Part shown: positions 17,274-25,282 of the stretch, in pieces
Position numbering within the stretch: position 1 is the stretch's first letter
How the letters are laid out: every line of letters starts with the position of its first letter
NCBI RefSeq assembly: GCF_039541115.1
Contig: NZ_BAABFP010000004.1
Location: forward strand, 236,005-300,004
From: Angustibacter luteus
GTDB taxonomy: Bacteria > Actinomycetota > Actinomycetes > Actinomycetales > Angustibacteraceae
Direction: 5' to 3'
Length of the DNA stretch: 64,000 bases
Notes under the pieces: model-generated
The model's input: the letters and a program-made list of their open reading frames with translations, nothing else
The model's database searches: none
Told to the model about the DNA's origin: nothing
Translations under genes and position numbers: made by a program

Positions 17274-19229
17274 GTGGGCTTCCGGGCACTGCTGATCGGG
17301 AACTGGAAGTACGCGCACCCCGACGGAGGCATGGCAGAGCTCAGCGGCCCGCGCCACGACATCCAGGCCCTCCGGTCCGCCCTCGTCCACCCCACGTTCG
17401 GGCTGTTCAAGACCGAGGACGTCGTGGTCAAGGAGAACCTCACGGCCGACGGCCTGTCCGACGCCCTCGCGCTGGCCGCGGACCAGAGCACGCCGGACGA
17501 CGTCCTGCTCATCTACTACTCCGGGCACGGCGAGCGCCTCGGCGCCGAGCAGCAGCTGGGACTTCTCGGCGTCGACGTCCCGTACGAGCGGCGGATGAAC
17601 CGCGCCCTGCACACCCGGCTGCTCCGCGACTGGCTCGACGGCGCCCGCGCCAAGTCGACCATCCTCGTCCTGGACTGCTGCTACGCCGGTCAGTACCGCG
17701 CCGACGAGCTCGTGGACGACGACCTGCTGGCGACGTTCGGCCGGGGCACCGTCGTGCTCTCCAGCGGTGGCAACCAGGTCGTCCCCGACGAGGGCGAGGC
17801 CGACGGTCCGAGCGCGTTCACCGCAGCGCTCGCCAAGGTGCTGGTCGACGAGAACCTGGTGGGTACCAACGGAGTTCTGACGGCCGAGGACGTGTACGCC
17901 GCCCTGGACCGCTTCGAGCCGCGGCTCAAGCCGCGGCCGCACCGCAACCTCGCGGCCGAGGGACGGATCGGCCTGGCGATGCGGCCGCGACCGGAGCCCT
18001 CGGCCAGCCCGATGGTCCTGCGTGGGTGGCCGAAGAACCTGCGAGTGATCGACGTCGGCATCACCTTCGCCGGTGAGCTCGTGGTCGCGACGTGGGACCG
18101 CGACGGCAACGGCCGGATCACCAACGACGAACGTGATGTCACGGCCCTGGACCCCACCCGGCTCGCTGCCATCCGTCGGCTCTGCCAGCTGGCGGACGCG
18201 GTGATGCGCGCCAAGGACTACAGCGACCCGCCGTGGCAGAAGCGGGCTCGTCGCGCGCTGGAAACCGCTGGTGCCAACCTGTTCCAGGCCGCCCTGCCCA
18301 CCCCGATCCAGAACCTGCTGCACCAGGCCGAGGACGAGGCCGACGTGGTCGTCCAGCTGAACCTCACGTTCGAGCCGCCGTGGACGAGCCTCGCGGAGTA
18401 CCCCTGGGAGTTCATGCACGTGCCGTCCGACCAGGGTGTCGACCCCACCGGTCTGGCGCAGCGCAAGCTGGTCGTGACCCGCGCTGGTCGATCGACCGAC
18501 CGGCCGGGCCGGGACTCCGATATCGCGGACGTCGCGGTGGTGAGCAGCGTCGTGCACCCGTACACGCGGCTGTCCAGCCGCCTCGGTGCCGAGCTGGTGG
18601 CGATGCCGTCCGTTCGAACGCTCACGACCGCGGACGACGGCAGGCCGGCGGACTGGGCGGACCTGATGGACGCGGTCGACCAGAAGCCGGAGTACCTCGT
18701 GATCTGCGCTCCGCTGCTGCGCTCGACGCGCGATGGCATCCCTTCTGCCAAGCTCGGTTTCCGCGGCGCTCGCGAGACCGACTGGCGCACAGCGGAATCG
18801 CTGGCCGACGAGCTGCGCAGCGCAGGTGGGCTCAGTGCCGTCGTGGTGGCGTCCGTCGCGGCCGAGACCGGACTCGACGCGATCCGCGCCGCGCCCAGTG
18901 CCGCCGCCGCACTCAACGCCGAGCTGGGCGTCCCAGTCGTGTTCATCTGCCACACGCCAGGCCTCGAGGGTTACGTCGATGACGCCGATCCGGAGGAACC
19001 GAAGACGTTCGTCGGTCTGCTGCTCGCGGCCCTCACGAGCGGTCACGACCCGGTCCGCAGCATGTGGTTCGCCCGGGACCGAGTGCTGCGCTACATCCCG
19101 TCCCACCTGCAGCCGACGTTCGGCGTCCCTGGGGTGTTCTACGGCGCAGGGCAGCGTCGCCGTGCCGGCGGTGCCGGTGAGCGGCAGCCCGGTCGGCTGG
19201 GCAACCGGTCCAGTCCAGGGAAGGGCTGA
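17274..19229 (+). CDS. Caspase-family protease with EF-hand loop and CHAT-like second half
   Basis: This 651-residue protein opens with an intact peptidase C14 (caspase-like) domain: GFRALLIGNWKY at the N-terminus, the catalytic histidine in IYYSGHGER (His85) and the catalytic cysteine in LVLDCCYAG (Cys136). Around residues 275-286 the stretch DRDGNGRITNDE is a complete EF-hand calcium-binding loop (D1, D3, N5, I8, E12). From about residue 355 a second alpha/beta region resembles the CHAT fold: AEYPWEFM (376-380), RKLVVTRAG, YLVICAPLL and VVFICHTPG. The usual HG of an active CHAT site is absent, so this half is probably non-catalytic. It sits between the EACC1-like and solenoid genes and likely acts as the effector protease of that cassette. 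Confidence 0.85.
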   Translation: MGFRALLIGNWKYAHPDGGMAELSGPRHDIQALRSALVHPTFGLFKTEDVVVKENLTADGLSDALALAADQSTPDDVLLIYYSGHGERLGAEQQLGLLGVDVPYERRMNRALHTRLLRDWLDGARAKSTILVLDCCYAGQYRADELVDDDLLATFGRGTVVLSSGGNQVVPDEGEADGPSAFTAALAKVLVDENLVGTNGVLTAEDVYAALDRFEPRLKPRPHRNLAAEGRIGLAMRPRPEPSASPMVLRGWPKNLRVIDVGITFAGELVVATWDRDGNGRITNDERDVTALDPTRLAAIRRLCQLADAVMRAKDYSDPPWQKRARRALETAGANLFQAALPTPIQNLLHQAEDEADVVVQLNLTFEPPWTSLAEYPWEFMHVPSDQGVDPTGLAQRKLVVTRAGRSTDRPGRDSDIADVAVVSSVVHPYTRLSSRLGAELVAMPSVRTLTTADDGRPADWADLMDAVDQKPEYLVICAPLLRSTRDGIPSAKLGFRGARETDWRTAESLADELRSAGGLSAVVVASVAAETGLDAIRAAPSAAAALNAELGVPVVFICHTPGLEGYVDDADPEEPKTFVGLLLAALTSGHDPVRSMWFARDRVLRYIPSHLQPTFGVPGVFYGAGQRRRAGGAGERQPGRLGNRSSPGKG

Positions 19230-19234
19230 CGACC

Positions 19235-21679
19235 GTGACCACGTGGGATGCGGGAGTCCGCGAGGCGAGGATGCGCCTCGCCCGCGCCCTGATCGGGCCG
19301 GGGGCCACGGACCGGGCGATCCGTGAGGCCGAGAAGCAGGCATTGCGAACCCTCGACTCGATCGAGGCGGACGGGCGTGCCGGGCGGGACGTCGAGGGTC
19401 CCGCGAAGTGGGAGGTCCTGGAGGAGCTGGCCGGGATCGCTCGCCTTCGCGGCCAGGCTCAACCGGAGATGGAGCGGCTGGTCGAGGCCGTCATCGCCGC
19501 ACCGCCCGACCCGGCGGCGCGGCTGGCGGACCAGATCGTGCAGCTCCTCGAGAGCTCCGGTGATGGGAGCCTGGTCGAGGGGCTGCCGAACGAGGTCGCG
19601 TCCCGACTCTGGGAGGCCGCCCACGACGACGAACGTCCGGACGCCGTCGTCCAGCTGGCCGCCCGGCTCGCCCTCGCGCGCGGGCACGTCACCGCAGCGA
19701 GCGAGGTGAGCCGCCAGCGCGACTCCGTCGCCTCCGCTGGCGCTGAGCTGCACGCCGTCAGCGTGGTCGCCGCGGTCCTCGACCTCCTCGCCGAGGGCGA
19801 CACCGGAGCGGCCGAGGCGCGGTTGGCCGAGGTCGGCCACCTCGACCGTGAGCCGTCCGTGGTGCTGGCCGACGCGCTGCTGCGGTACGCCCGGGGCGAT
19901 CTCGAGGGTGCCCGCCGCCTGGCTGAGGACTGGTCCGGCGCGGGCGACGTGGGGACGGTCGCGGTGATCGCGCTGCTCCGGCAGGCGGTGGACGAGGCGG
20001 ACGCCGCGGGGATCTTCAAGGCGGCGCGCAGTGCCGCGACCCGTACGGTCCGGCACGACCCGTCGTCCGGGGAACCGGTGCTGCTGCGGGCCCAGGTGCT
20101 GCTCGAGGCCGGGGTGGAGCTCGAGCTCGGGCGCGAGCTGCTGGCCACCGCCGTGACCCGGCTCGGCTCGCCGTACGCGCTGCCGTGGTGGCGGGTCCAG
20201 GACCGGGCCCGTGACGACCACCGGTACACCTACTTCCGCGTCGAGGTCGCCGCGGCGCTCGAGAACCCCGGCGAGATCCCCGGCCTGGCCGCGTCCTTCG
20301 AGGCGACCAGCCTCACGACGTACGCGCAGGACGCGAGGTTGCGCGAGCTCTGGGGCGGCGCCGCGGACGACCCGGACGAGGCTTTGAGCCTGCTCCGCGC
20401 CGCGGCGTCCGACTACCGGAACGCCGACGACATGCCCGCAGCGGTGCGGTGCCTGCGCGCCGTCCGAGACCGCGATCCCGACGCCAGGTCGGGCTTGGAG
20501 CTGGTGGATGCGCTGTGGGCCGCCTCGTTCGCCACGACGCCGGAGGTCGGCGACAAGCTCGTAGCCGAGGGGCTCGCACTGATGGGTGCGCTGGAGGGGC
20601 AGCACGGACCGGACGCGATCGGTCGGGCGAGCCTGGTGTGGGGGCTGTTGCTGGCGCGGGCGGACGCGATGGCTGCCGCTGATCACCCGGTCCGGACCAG
20701 CCAACGGTGGCGACCGCTGCCGCACCTGCTGCTGGCGGCGCTGCTCGACACCGAGGCTTCGTACACCTGGGCGCACCTGGCCTGGGCGTGCGTGGATGCT
20801 GATCTTCAGTGGCCGGCCGCGTGGTCCGGTCGGCGGGCGCTCGACCTGCGTCCGGGCGACAACTGGCTGATCGAGACGCGCGTGGTGTCCGAGACGAACT
20901 GGTGCGGCGTCCTCGACGACGACCTGCGGGACTGGTTGCAGCAGGTGCCGTCGGACGTCGCCGCCCCAGGCTGGGTGGCCACGGTGCAGGCGTACGACCT
21001 GCTGGTCCGCGAGCTGGCGCCCGACGCTGCGGACCTGGTGCCGCAGATGGACTTCGACGCCTGGTGGGCCCGCGAGATCCGGGTGCAGTCCCTCGCGCTC
21101 GGCCAGTCCCTGTCGGCGGCCGTCCGCGACCTGCGCGACCTGGTCCAGGAGGCCGAGAGGCGCGGTCAGCTGGTCGACGCGGCCTGGTACTGCCTGCTCG
21201 ACGACCCCGAGCGAGGGCGAGTACTGGCCGAGGAGGTGGACGCCGGGGGCGAGCGAAGCCCCAGCGCGGAGCTCCGGCTGGCGGCCATCCAGATCATGAC
21301 GTCCGCTGGGACGGCGGGCGCCGACCGGTACGCGGCGACCCTGCGGCGAAGCCGCCGACCCTCGCGGCTCGTCCAGGAGAGCACGATCGCGCTGCCGCTG
21401 CTCACCCTGGCCCAGCAGGACGACGAGCCGTTGTCGGTGTTGCGATCGCTCACCGACCTGGCGCGCTCACTGGCTGACGACGTCGAGCGGGCTCCTGCCC
21501 TGACGGTCGAGCTGGAGTCGCAGGAGGCCTGGTGCGACGACAGCGAGCTGGCCGCTCTCGTGCGTCGCCTGCTCGACGTCGCGGACTCCGGGTCACCGGA
21601 CGACGGCGCGCCGCCCGACCTCCCCTGGCTGCCGGGTGCGGCGACGGTCGCCGCCGCCTGGCAGGCCCTGAAGCCGTAG
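19235..21679 (+). CDS. Large helical solenoid protein of the caspase cassette
   Basis: This 814-residue soluble protein is almost entirely predicted alpha-helix, rich in Ala, Leu, Arg, Glu and Asp, with many TPR-like helix pairs, for example near residues 180-230 (AEARLAEVG and ADALLRYARGDLEGARRL). There is no signal peptide, membrane segment, P-loop or protease motif. It starts at GTG 19235, five bases after the caspase stop, with GGGAAGGG just upstream. In comparable gene sets such solenoids serve as scaffolds, sensors or protease substrates; which applies here is unknown. Conserved tryptophan clusters (residues 520-570) may mark a binding face. Confidence 0.72.
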   Translation: MTTWDAGVREARMRLARALIGPGATDRAIREAEKQALRTLDSIEADGRAGRDVEGPAKWEVLEELAGIARLRGQAQPEMERLVEAVIAAPPDPAARLADQIVQLLESSGDGSLVEGLPNEVASRLWEAAHDDERPDAVVQLAARLALARGHVTAASEVSRQRDSVASAGAELHAVSVVAAVLDLLAEGDTGAAEARLAEVGHLDREPSVVLADALLRYARGDLEGARRLAEDWSGAGDVGTVAVIALLRQAVDEADAAGIFKAARSAATRTVRHDPSSGEPVLLRAQVLLEAGVELELGRELLATAVTRLGSPYALPWWRVQDRARDDHRYTYFRVEVAAALENPGEIPGLAASFEATSLTTYAQDARLRELWGGAADDPDEALSLLRAAASDYRNADDMPAAVRCLRAVRDRDPDARSGLELVDALWAASFATTPEVGDKLVAEGLALMGALEGQHGPDAIGRASLVWGLLLARADAMAAADHPVRTSQRWRPLPHLLLAALLDTEASYTWAHLAWACVDADLQWPAAWSGRRALDLRPGDNWLIETRVVSETNWCGVLDDDLRDWLQQVPSDVAAPGWVATVQAYDLLVRELAPDAADLVPQMDFDAWWAREIRVQSLALGQSLSAAVRDLRDLVQEAERRGQLVDAAWYCLLDDPERGRVLAEEVDAGGERSPSAELRLAAIQIMTSAGTAGADRYAATLRRSRRPSRLVQESTIALPLLTLAQQDDEPLSVLRSLTDLARSLADDVERAPALTVELESQEAWCDDSELAALVRRLLDVADSGSPDDGAPPDLPWLPGAATVAAAWQALKP

Positions 21680-21701
21680 CAGCCGGTCCCCCACCACCCC
21701 T

Positions 21702-21772
21702 TTCCGCCACTCAGGCCGGTTTCCGCCGACCGAAAGCGGTCTGAGTGGCGGAAACCGGCCTGGGTGGCGGAA
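21702..21772. terminator. Long nested hairpin between convergent genes
   Basis: Arms 21702-21727 and 21747-21772 pair over 26 positions with one mismatch. The 19-base loop holds a second hairpin, GACCG-AAAG-CGGTC (21728-21741). It lies between two converging genes, so a two-way terminator is likely. Confidence 0.65.
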
Positions 21773-21789
21773 GCGGGTGGGGCAGGGGG

Positions 21790-22620
21790 TCAGTCGAGGG
21801 GGTCGGTGAGCGGGTCCTTCTTCGAGGACGCCTTGCCGTTGGCCTCGGCGGCGTCCGTGATGGCCTCCTCCGCCGCCGCGCTGTCCGCGGTCAGACCGGG
21901 GACCTCGGCGTCGTCCTCGCCCGCACCGTCGAGCGCCGCCTCGGCGGCACCGGAGTCCAGCGAGTCACCGGCGGACGTGGCGGACGTGGCGGACGTGGCG
22001 GCCGGCGTCGACCAGCTGTTCGCCCCCGGGTAGGTGCCCTCGGGAATGGCCCACGGGTCCTCGGCCGGGCCACGGCTCTGCAGCACCGCCCGCGCCGCTG
22101 CGGCGCCCGCCGCGATGGCGGCGAAGAACAGGAACACCTTCTTCTTGCTGCGCTTCTTCTTCGCGACTTTCTCGCCCTTGGCGACGGCCACGGCGTCCGC
22201 ACCGCGGCTCTTGGCGGTGTCCGCGACGTCCGATGCCTTGTCGGACGCCTTCGCGGCGCCGGCCGCACCCGCGGCGGCAGCTGCAGCGGCGGCCGCGTTC
22301 ACGGCCTCCACGAGCCGGGGCAGCAGGTCGTCCACGATCTTGTCGCGGGCGGCCTCAGCAGCCGGCGGCACGCGGTCGACCGCGGCCTCGACCTTCGGTG
22401 CGGCCGCCTCGACGGCCGCCGAGGCCTTCGGTGCCGCCCAGTCCCGCGCGTCCCGGGCCTTCGCGGCGGCAGCCGGAGCCACCGTCTCGCGCAGGGCGTG
22501 GCTGGCGCTCGCCACGGCGTCCTGCACCTGGGACTTGGCGTCCTTGGCCTTGTCGGCCGCAGAGTCCTTGACCGAGCTCGCCTGGTCCTTGGCCTTGTCG
22601 GTGCGGCTCTTCGTGAACAC
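21790..22620 (-). CDS. Ala/Lys-rich single-pass membrane protein
   Basis: The 276-residue product has no recognised function. The first half is made of amphipathic, Ala/Lys/Asp-rich helices (TDKAKDQASSVKDSAADKAK) resembling LEA or apolipoprotein-like repeats. A Lys/Arg-rich patch (KKKRSKKK) precedes one transmembrane helix near residues 155-175. The tail is acidic with TSATSATSA repeats. I chose GTG 22620 because GGGAGGG lies just upstream, although spacing is short. It diverges from the cyclophilin gene across a perfect palindrome. Similar proteins are common in Actinomycetes but uncharacterised. Confidence 0.65.
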   Translation of the reverse strand: MFTKSRTDKAKDQASSVKDSAADKAKDAKSQVQDAVASASHALRETVAPAAAAKARDARDWAAPKASAAVEAAAPKVEAAVDRVPPAAEAARDKIVDDLLPRLVEAVNAAAAAAAAAGAAGAAKASDKASDVADTAKSRGADAVAVAKGEKVAKKKRSKKKVFLFFAAIAAGAAAARAVLQSRGPAEDPWAIPEGTYPGANSWSTPAATSATSATSAGDSLDSGAAEAALDGAGEDDAEVPGLTADSAAAEEAITDAAEANGKASSKKDPLTDPLD

Positions 22621-22678
22621 GGGCCCTCCCTGGTGATGGTCTGTCGACGTCCCATCCTGCCCTGATGTGGGCAATCTC

Positions 22679-22696
22679 GCCTACCCAGGGGTAGGC
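22679..22696. promoter_or_regulatory. Perfect palindrome upstream of the cyclophilin gene
   Basis: GCCTACCC-AG-GGGTAGGC has eight-base arms around two bases. It lies between divergent genes, 33 bases before the cyclophilin start, a typical operator position. The regulator is unknown. Confidence 0.5.
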
Positions 22697-22729
22697 ACCG
22701 GATTCGCCCTCCGTGCGAGGATGTCGCGC

Positions 22730-23254
22730 ATGGACGTCACGCTGCACACGAACAAGGGCGACATCAACATCACGCTCTTTCCCGACCACGCGCCCGAGAC
22801 CGTGCGCAACTTCGTCGGCCTGGCCGACGGCACCAAGGAATGGAAGGACGCCGAGACCGGCGAGACCAAGACGGAGCCCTTCTACAACGGACTCACGTTC
22901 CACCGCATCATCCCCGGCTTCATGATCCAGGGTGGCTGCCCGCGCGGCGACGGCCGCGGTGGCCCCGGCTTCACCTTCGACGACGAGATCGCACCCGAGC
23001 TCGCCTTCGACAAGCCCTACCTGCTCGCCATGGCCAACGCCGGCAAGCAGGGTGGCAAGGGCACCAACGGCTCGCAGTTCTTCATCACCGTCGAGCCCAC
23101 CGGCTGGCTGCAGGGCAAGCACACCATCTTCGGTGAGGTCGCCGACCAGTCCAGCAAGGACGTCGTCGACTCCATCGTCGCGGTGCCCACCGGCCCCGGC
23201 GACGCCCCGCGCGAGCCGGTCGTCATCGAGTCCGTCACCACCACCGCCGCCTGA
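22730..23254 (+). CDS. Peptidyl-prolyl cis-trans isomerase, cyclophilin type
   Basis: Cyclophilins speed up proline isomerisation during protein folding. The 174-residue protein contains the catalytic arginine and conserved core FHRIIPGFMIQGG, the loop MANAGKQGGKGTNGSQFFIT, and the tryptophan region GWLQGKHTIFGEV. It lacks a signal peptide, so it is cytoplasmic. ATG 22730 follows GAGG by nine bases; another ATG at 22721 is too close to it. A cyclophilin gene here, followed by a rhomboid gene, matches the actinobacterial origin region. Confidence 0.93.
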   Translation: MDVTLHTNKGDINITLFPDHAPETVRNFVGLADGTKEWKDAETGETKTEPFYNGLTFHRIIPGFMIQGGCPRGDGRGGPGFTFDDEIAPELAFDKPYLLAMANAGKQGGKGTNGSQFFITVEPTGWLQGKHTIFGEVADQSSKDVVDSIVAVPTGPGDAPREPVVIESVTTTAA

Positions 23255-23291
23255 CCGCAGCACCACCACCAAGGCAACAGGGGACCGACCG

Positions 23292-24170
23292 GTGAGCACC
23301 TCGGCTGAACCGCCGTCCGGCTCACCGGTCGATCCGTCTGCGGAGCCCGTCTGCCCCCGCCACCCCAACCGGGTGAGCTACGTCCGCTGCCAGCGCTGCG
23401 AACGACCCACCTGTCCCGAGTGCCAGCGGCAGGCCGCGGTCGGCATCCAGTGCGTCGACTGCGTGCGCGAGCAGGCGAAGACCGTCCGCTCCGGTCGCAC
23501 CGCCTTCGGTGGCCAGATCCGCGACGGCAGACCCGTCGTCACCTTCGCGATCATCGGCATCTGCGTCGTCGTCTACCTGCTGCAACGCCTGCCGGGCACC
23601 GACATCACCGACCGGTTCGCCTTCGTGCCGGCGCTCGCGGACGCCGAGCCGTACCGGTTCATCACGTCGGCCTTCCTGCACTCCCCGGGCTGGCCGCTGC
23701 ACATCCTGTTCAACATGATCGTGCTCTACCAGGTGGGCCCGTTCCTCGAGCAGCAGCTCGGTCGGGTGCGCTACCTCGCGCTCTACCTGGTGAGCGCCCT
23801 CGGCGGCTCCGTCGGCTTCCTGCTGCTGGCCAACCCGCTGAACCCGTTCTCGTGGGGCGCCAGCGTCGTGGGCGCGTCCGGGGCGGTGTTCGGCCTCTTC
23901 GGCGCTCTGCTCATCGTGCAGCGCCGACTCGGCCAGGAGTCCGCCGGCGTGATCGTCTTCATCGTGATCAACTTCGCGCTCGGTTTCGTCGTCCCGAACG
24001 TCGCCTGGCAGGGTCACCTCGGCGGGCTGATCACCGGCGCTGCGGTGGGCCTGGTGATGGCGGCGCCGGTCAAGCAGCACCGGACGGCCATCCAGATCGC
24101 CGGCACCCTCGCGATCGTGGCCGTCCTCGTCGTCCTGTCGGTGTGGAAGCTGTCCACGGCCGTCTTCTGA
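23292..24170 (+). CDS. Rhomboid family intramembrane serine protease
   Basis: The 292-residue protein starts with a zinc-ribbon-like region holding paired cysteines (VCPRHPNRVSYVRCQRCERP and CPECQ, residues 20-50). About six transmembrane helices follow. The rhomboid catalytic dyad is visible as the serine in GASGAVFG and the histidine in WQGHLGG, with HILFNM in the conserved loop. Rhomboids cut transmembrane substrates inside the membrane. GTG 23292 is followed by a short disordered leader. It lies 37 bases after the cyclophilin gene, probably the same transcript. Confidence 0.92.
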   Translation: MSTSAEPPSGSPVDPSAEPVCPRHPNRVSYVRCQRCERPTCPECQRQAAVGIQCVDCVREQAKTVRSGRTAFGGQIRDGRPVVTFAIIGICVVVYLLQRLPGTDITDRFAFVPALADAEPYRFITSAFLHSPGWPLHILFNMIVLYQVGPFLEQQLGRVRYLALYLVSALGGSVGFLLLANPLNPFSWGASVVGASGAVFGLFGALLIVQRRLGQESAGVIVFIVINFALGFVVPNVAWQGHLGGLITGAAVGLVMAAPVKQHRTAIQIAGTLAIVAVLVVLSVWKLSTAVF

Positions 24171-24173
24171 CGG

Positions 24174-24203
24174 TTGTCCACAGGGTTGTCCCCACCCTGG
24201 GGA
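24174..24203. terminator. DnaA-box and hairpin after the rhomboid gene
   Basis: A perfect DnaA box TTGTCCACA occupies 24174-24182, followed by the hairpin TCCCCA-CCC-TGGGGA (24189-24203). The hairpin probably ends the rhomboid transcript facing crgA; the role of the box is unknown. Confidence 0.5.
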
Positions 24204-24248
24204 TGGAATCACACCTGTGTAAGCAGCACCCCGACGATCAGCGGGGGC

Positions 24249-24497
24249 TCAGCGCCAGCGGGTCGCCATCACGAAGCCGACCATGATGACGCCGAAGCCG
24301 AGGATGACGTTCCACGGGCCCAAGGCCTCGATCGGGTAACGACCCTGGCTGATGTAGAACGTGACGATGTACGCCAACCCGATCACGAACAACGCGCACA
24401 TCACGGGGGCGTACCACGACGGGCTCTGCTTCGGCCCGGCCGACTTCGCCGGCGGGGGCGTGTAGGCGGCCTTCTTGCGGGCCCTGGATTCGGGCAC
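24249..24497 (-). CDS. crgA: Cell division protein CrgA
   Basis: CrgA is a small membrane protein of the divisome that contacts FtsZ, FtsQ and FtsI in mycobacteria and controls septation in Streptomyces. The 82-residue protein has a basic cytoplasmic N-terminus (PESRARKKAAYTPPP) and two transmembrane helices (about residues 30-50 and 62-80) that end in MATRWR. Length and layout are typical. It is on the minus strand facing the rhomboid gene and divergent from the DUF881 gene. The start is GTG at 24497. Confidence 0.93.
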   Translation of the reverse strand: MPESRARKKAAYTPPPAKSAGPKQSPSWYAPVMCALFVIGLAYIVTFYISQGRYPIEALGPWNVILGFGVIMVGFVMATRWR

Positions 24498-24538
24498 GGC
24501 GACTCCTCAGGTTGCTGTGGTCGTCTAGCGTAGTGGTC

Positions 24539-25282
24539 ATGTTCACCCGCCTGCGCCAGTTGCGGCTGACGCGGTGGGGTGTCGCCGCGCCGGTCGTGTT
24601 CGCCATGGCCGGGCTGCTGGCCACGACGAGCGCCGCGACCGCCCGCGGGACGGACCTGCGCGCCGAGGGCCGCACCAACACCGCGGACCTCGTCCGTGAG
24701 CAGGAGCACCGCGCGCAGGTGCAGGAGAACCAGGTCGCGCAGCTGCGGGCCCAGGTGCAGGAGCTGAGCCGGGCCGGCGCGCCGTCCGGCTCCCAGCTCG
24801 AGTCGCTCACCAAGCAGGTCGTCGCTCTCGGCCAGGCCGCCGGCACCCGTCCGGTCCGCGGGCGCGCCCTGCGGGTCTCGCTGGACGACGCCCCGCACTC
24901 CGACCAGGTGCCCGACGGCTTCGAGCCGGACGACCTGGTCGTGCACCAGCAGGACGTCCAGGCCGTGGTGAACACGCTGTGGGCCGCGGGCGCCGAGGCC
25001 ATGATGCTGATGGACCAGCGAGTGATCTCGACCAGCGCCGTCCGCTGCGTCGGCAACGTGCTGATCCTGCAGGACCGCGTGTACTCCCCGCCGTACAAGA
25101 TCACCGCCATCGGTGACCCGGCGAAGATGGAGCGCGCGCTCGAGGACTCCGAGCAGCTGCAGATCTACCGGCAGTACGTGGACGCCGTCGGGCTGGGGTA
25201 CAAGGTCGAGCGCCTCGGCCTCACGAAGCTGCCCGGGTACGACGGCTCGCTGCTGCTCGAGCACGCGACAGCGATCCGGTGA
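24539..25282 (+). CDS. DUF881 family membrane-anchored protein
   Basis: The 247-residue protein has an N-terminal membrane anchor (residues 15-35), a coiled-coil with heptads (VREQEHRAQVQENQVAQL) and a globular DUF881 domain from about residue 105 (RVSLDDAPHSDQV, LVVHQQDVQAVVNTLWAAGA, CVGNVLILQDRVYSPPY). DUF881 resembles YlxW/YlxX proteins linked to division genes. No enzyme activity is known. The ATG at 24539 was chosen over a GTG six bases earlier. The end overlaps the sortase gene by four bases, so they are coupled. Confidence 0.88.
   Translation: MFTRLRQLRLTRWGVAAPVVFAMAGLLATTSAATARGTDLRAEGRTNTADLVREQEHRAQVQENQVAQLRAQVQELSRAGAPSGSQLESLTKQVVALGQAAGTRPVRGRALRVSLDDAPHSDQVPDGFEPDDLVVHQQDVQAVVNTLWAAGAEAMMLMDQRVISTSAVRCVGNVLILQDRVYSPPYKITAIGDPAKMERALEDSEQLQIYRQYVDAVGLGYKVERLGLTKLPGYDGSLLLEHATAIR

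Noticed and set aside
21702-21772. Terminal inverted repeats of an insertion sequence
   Set aside because: The arms are only 19 bases apart, leaving no room for a transposase.
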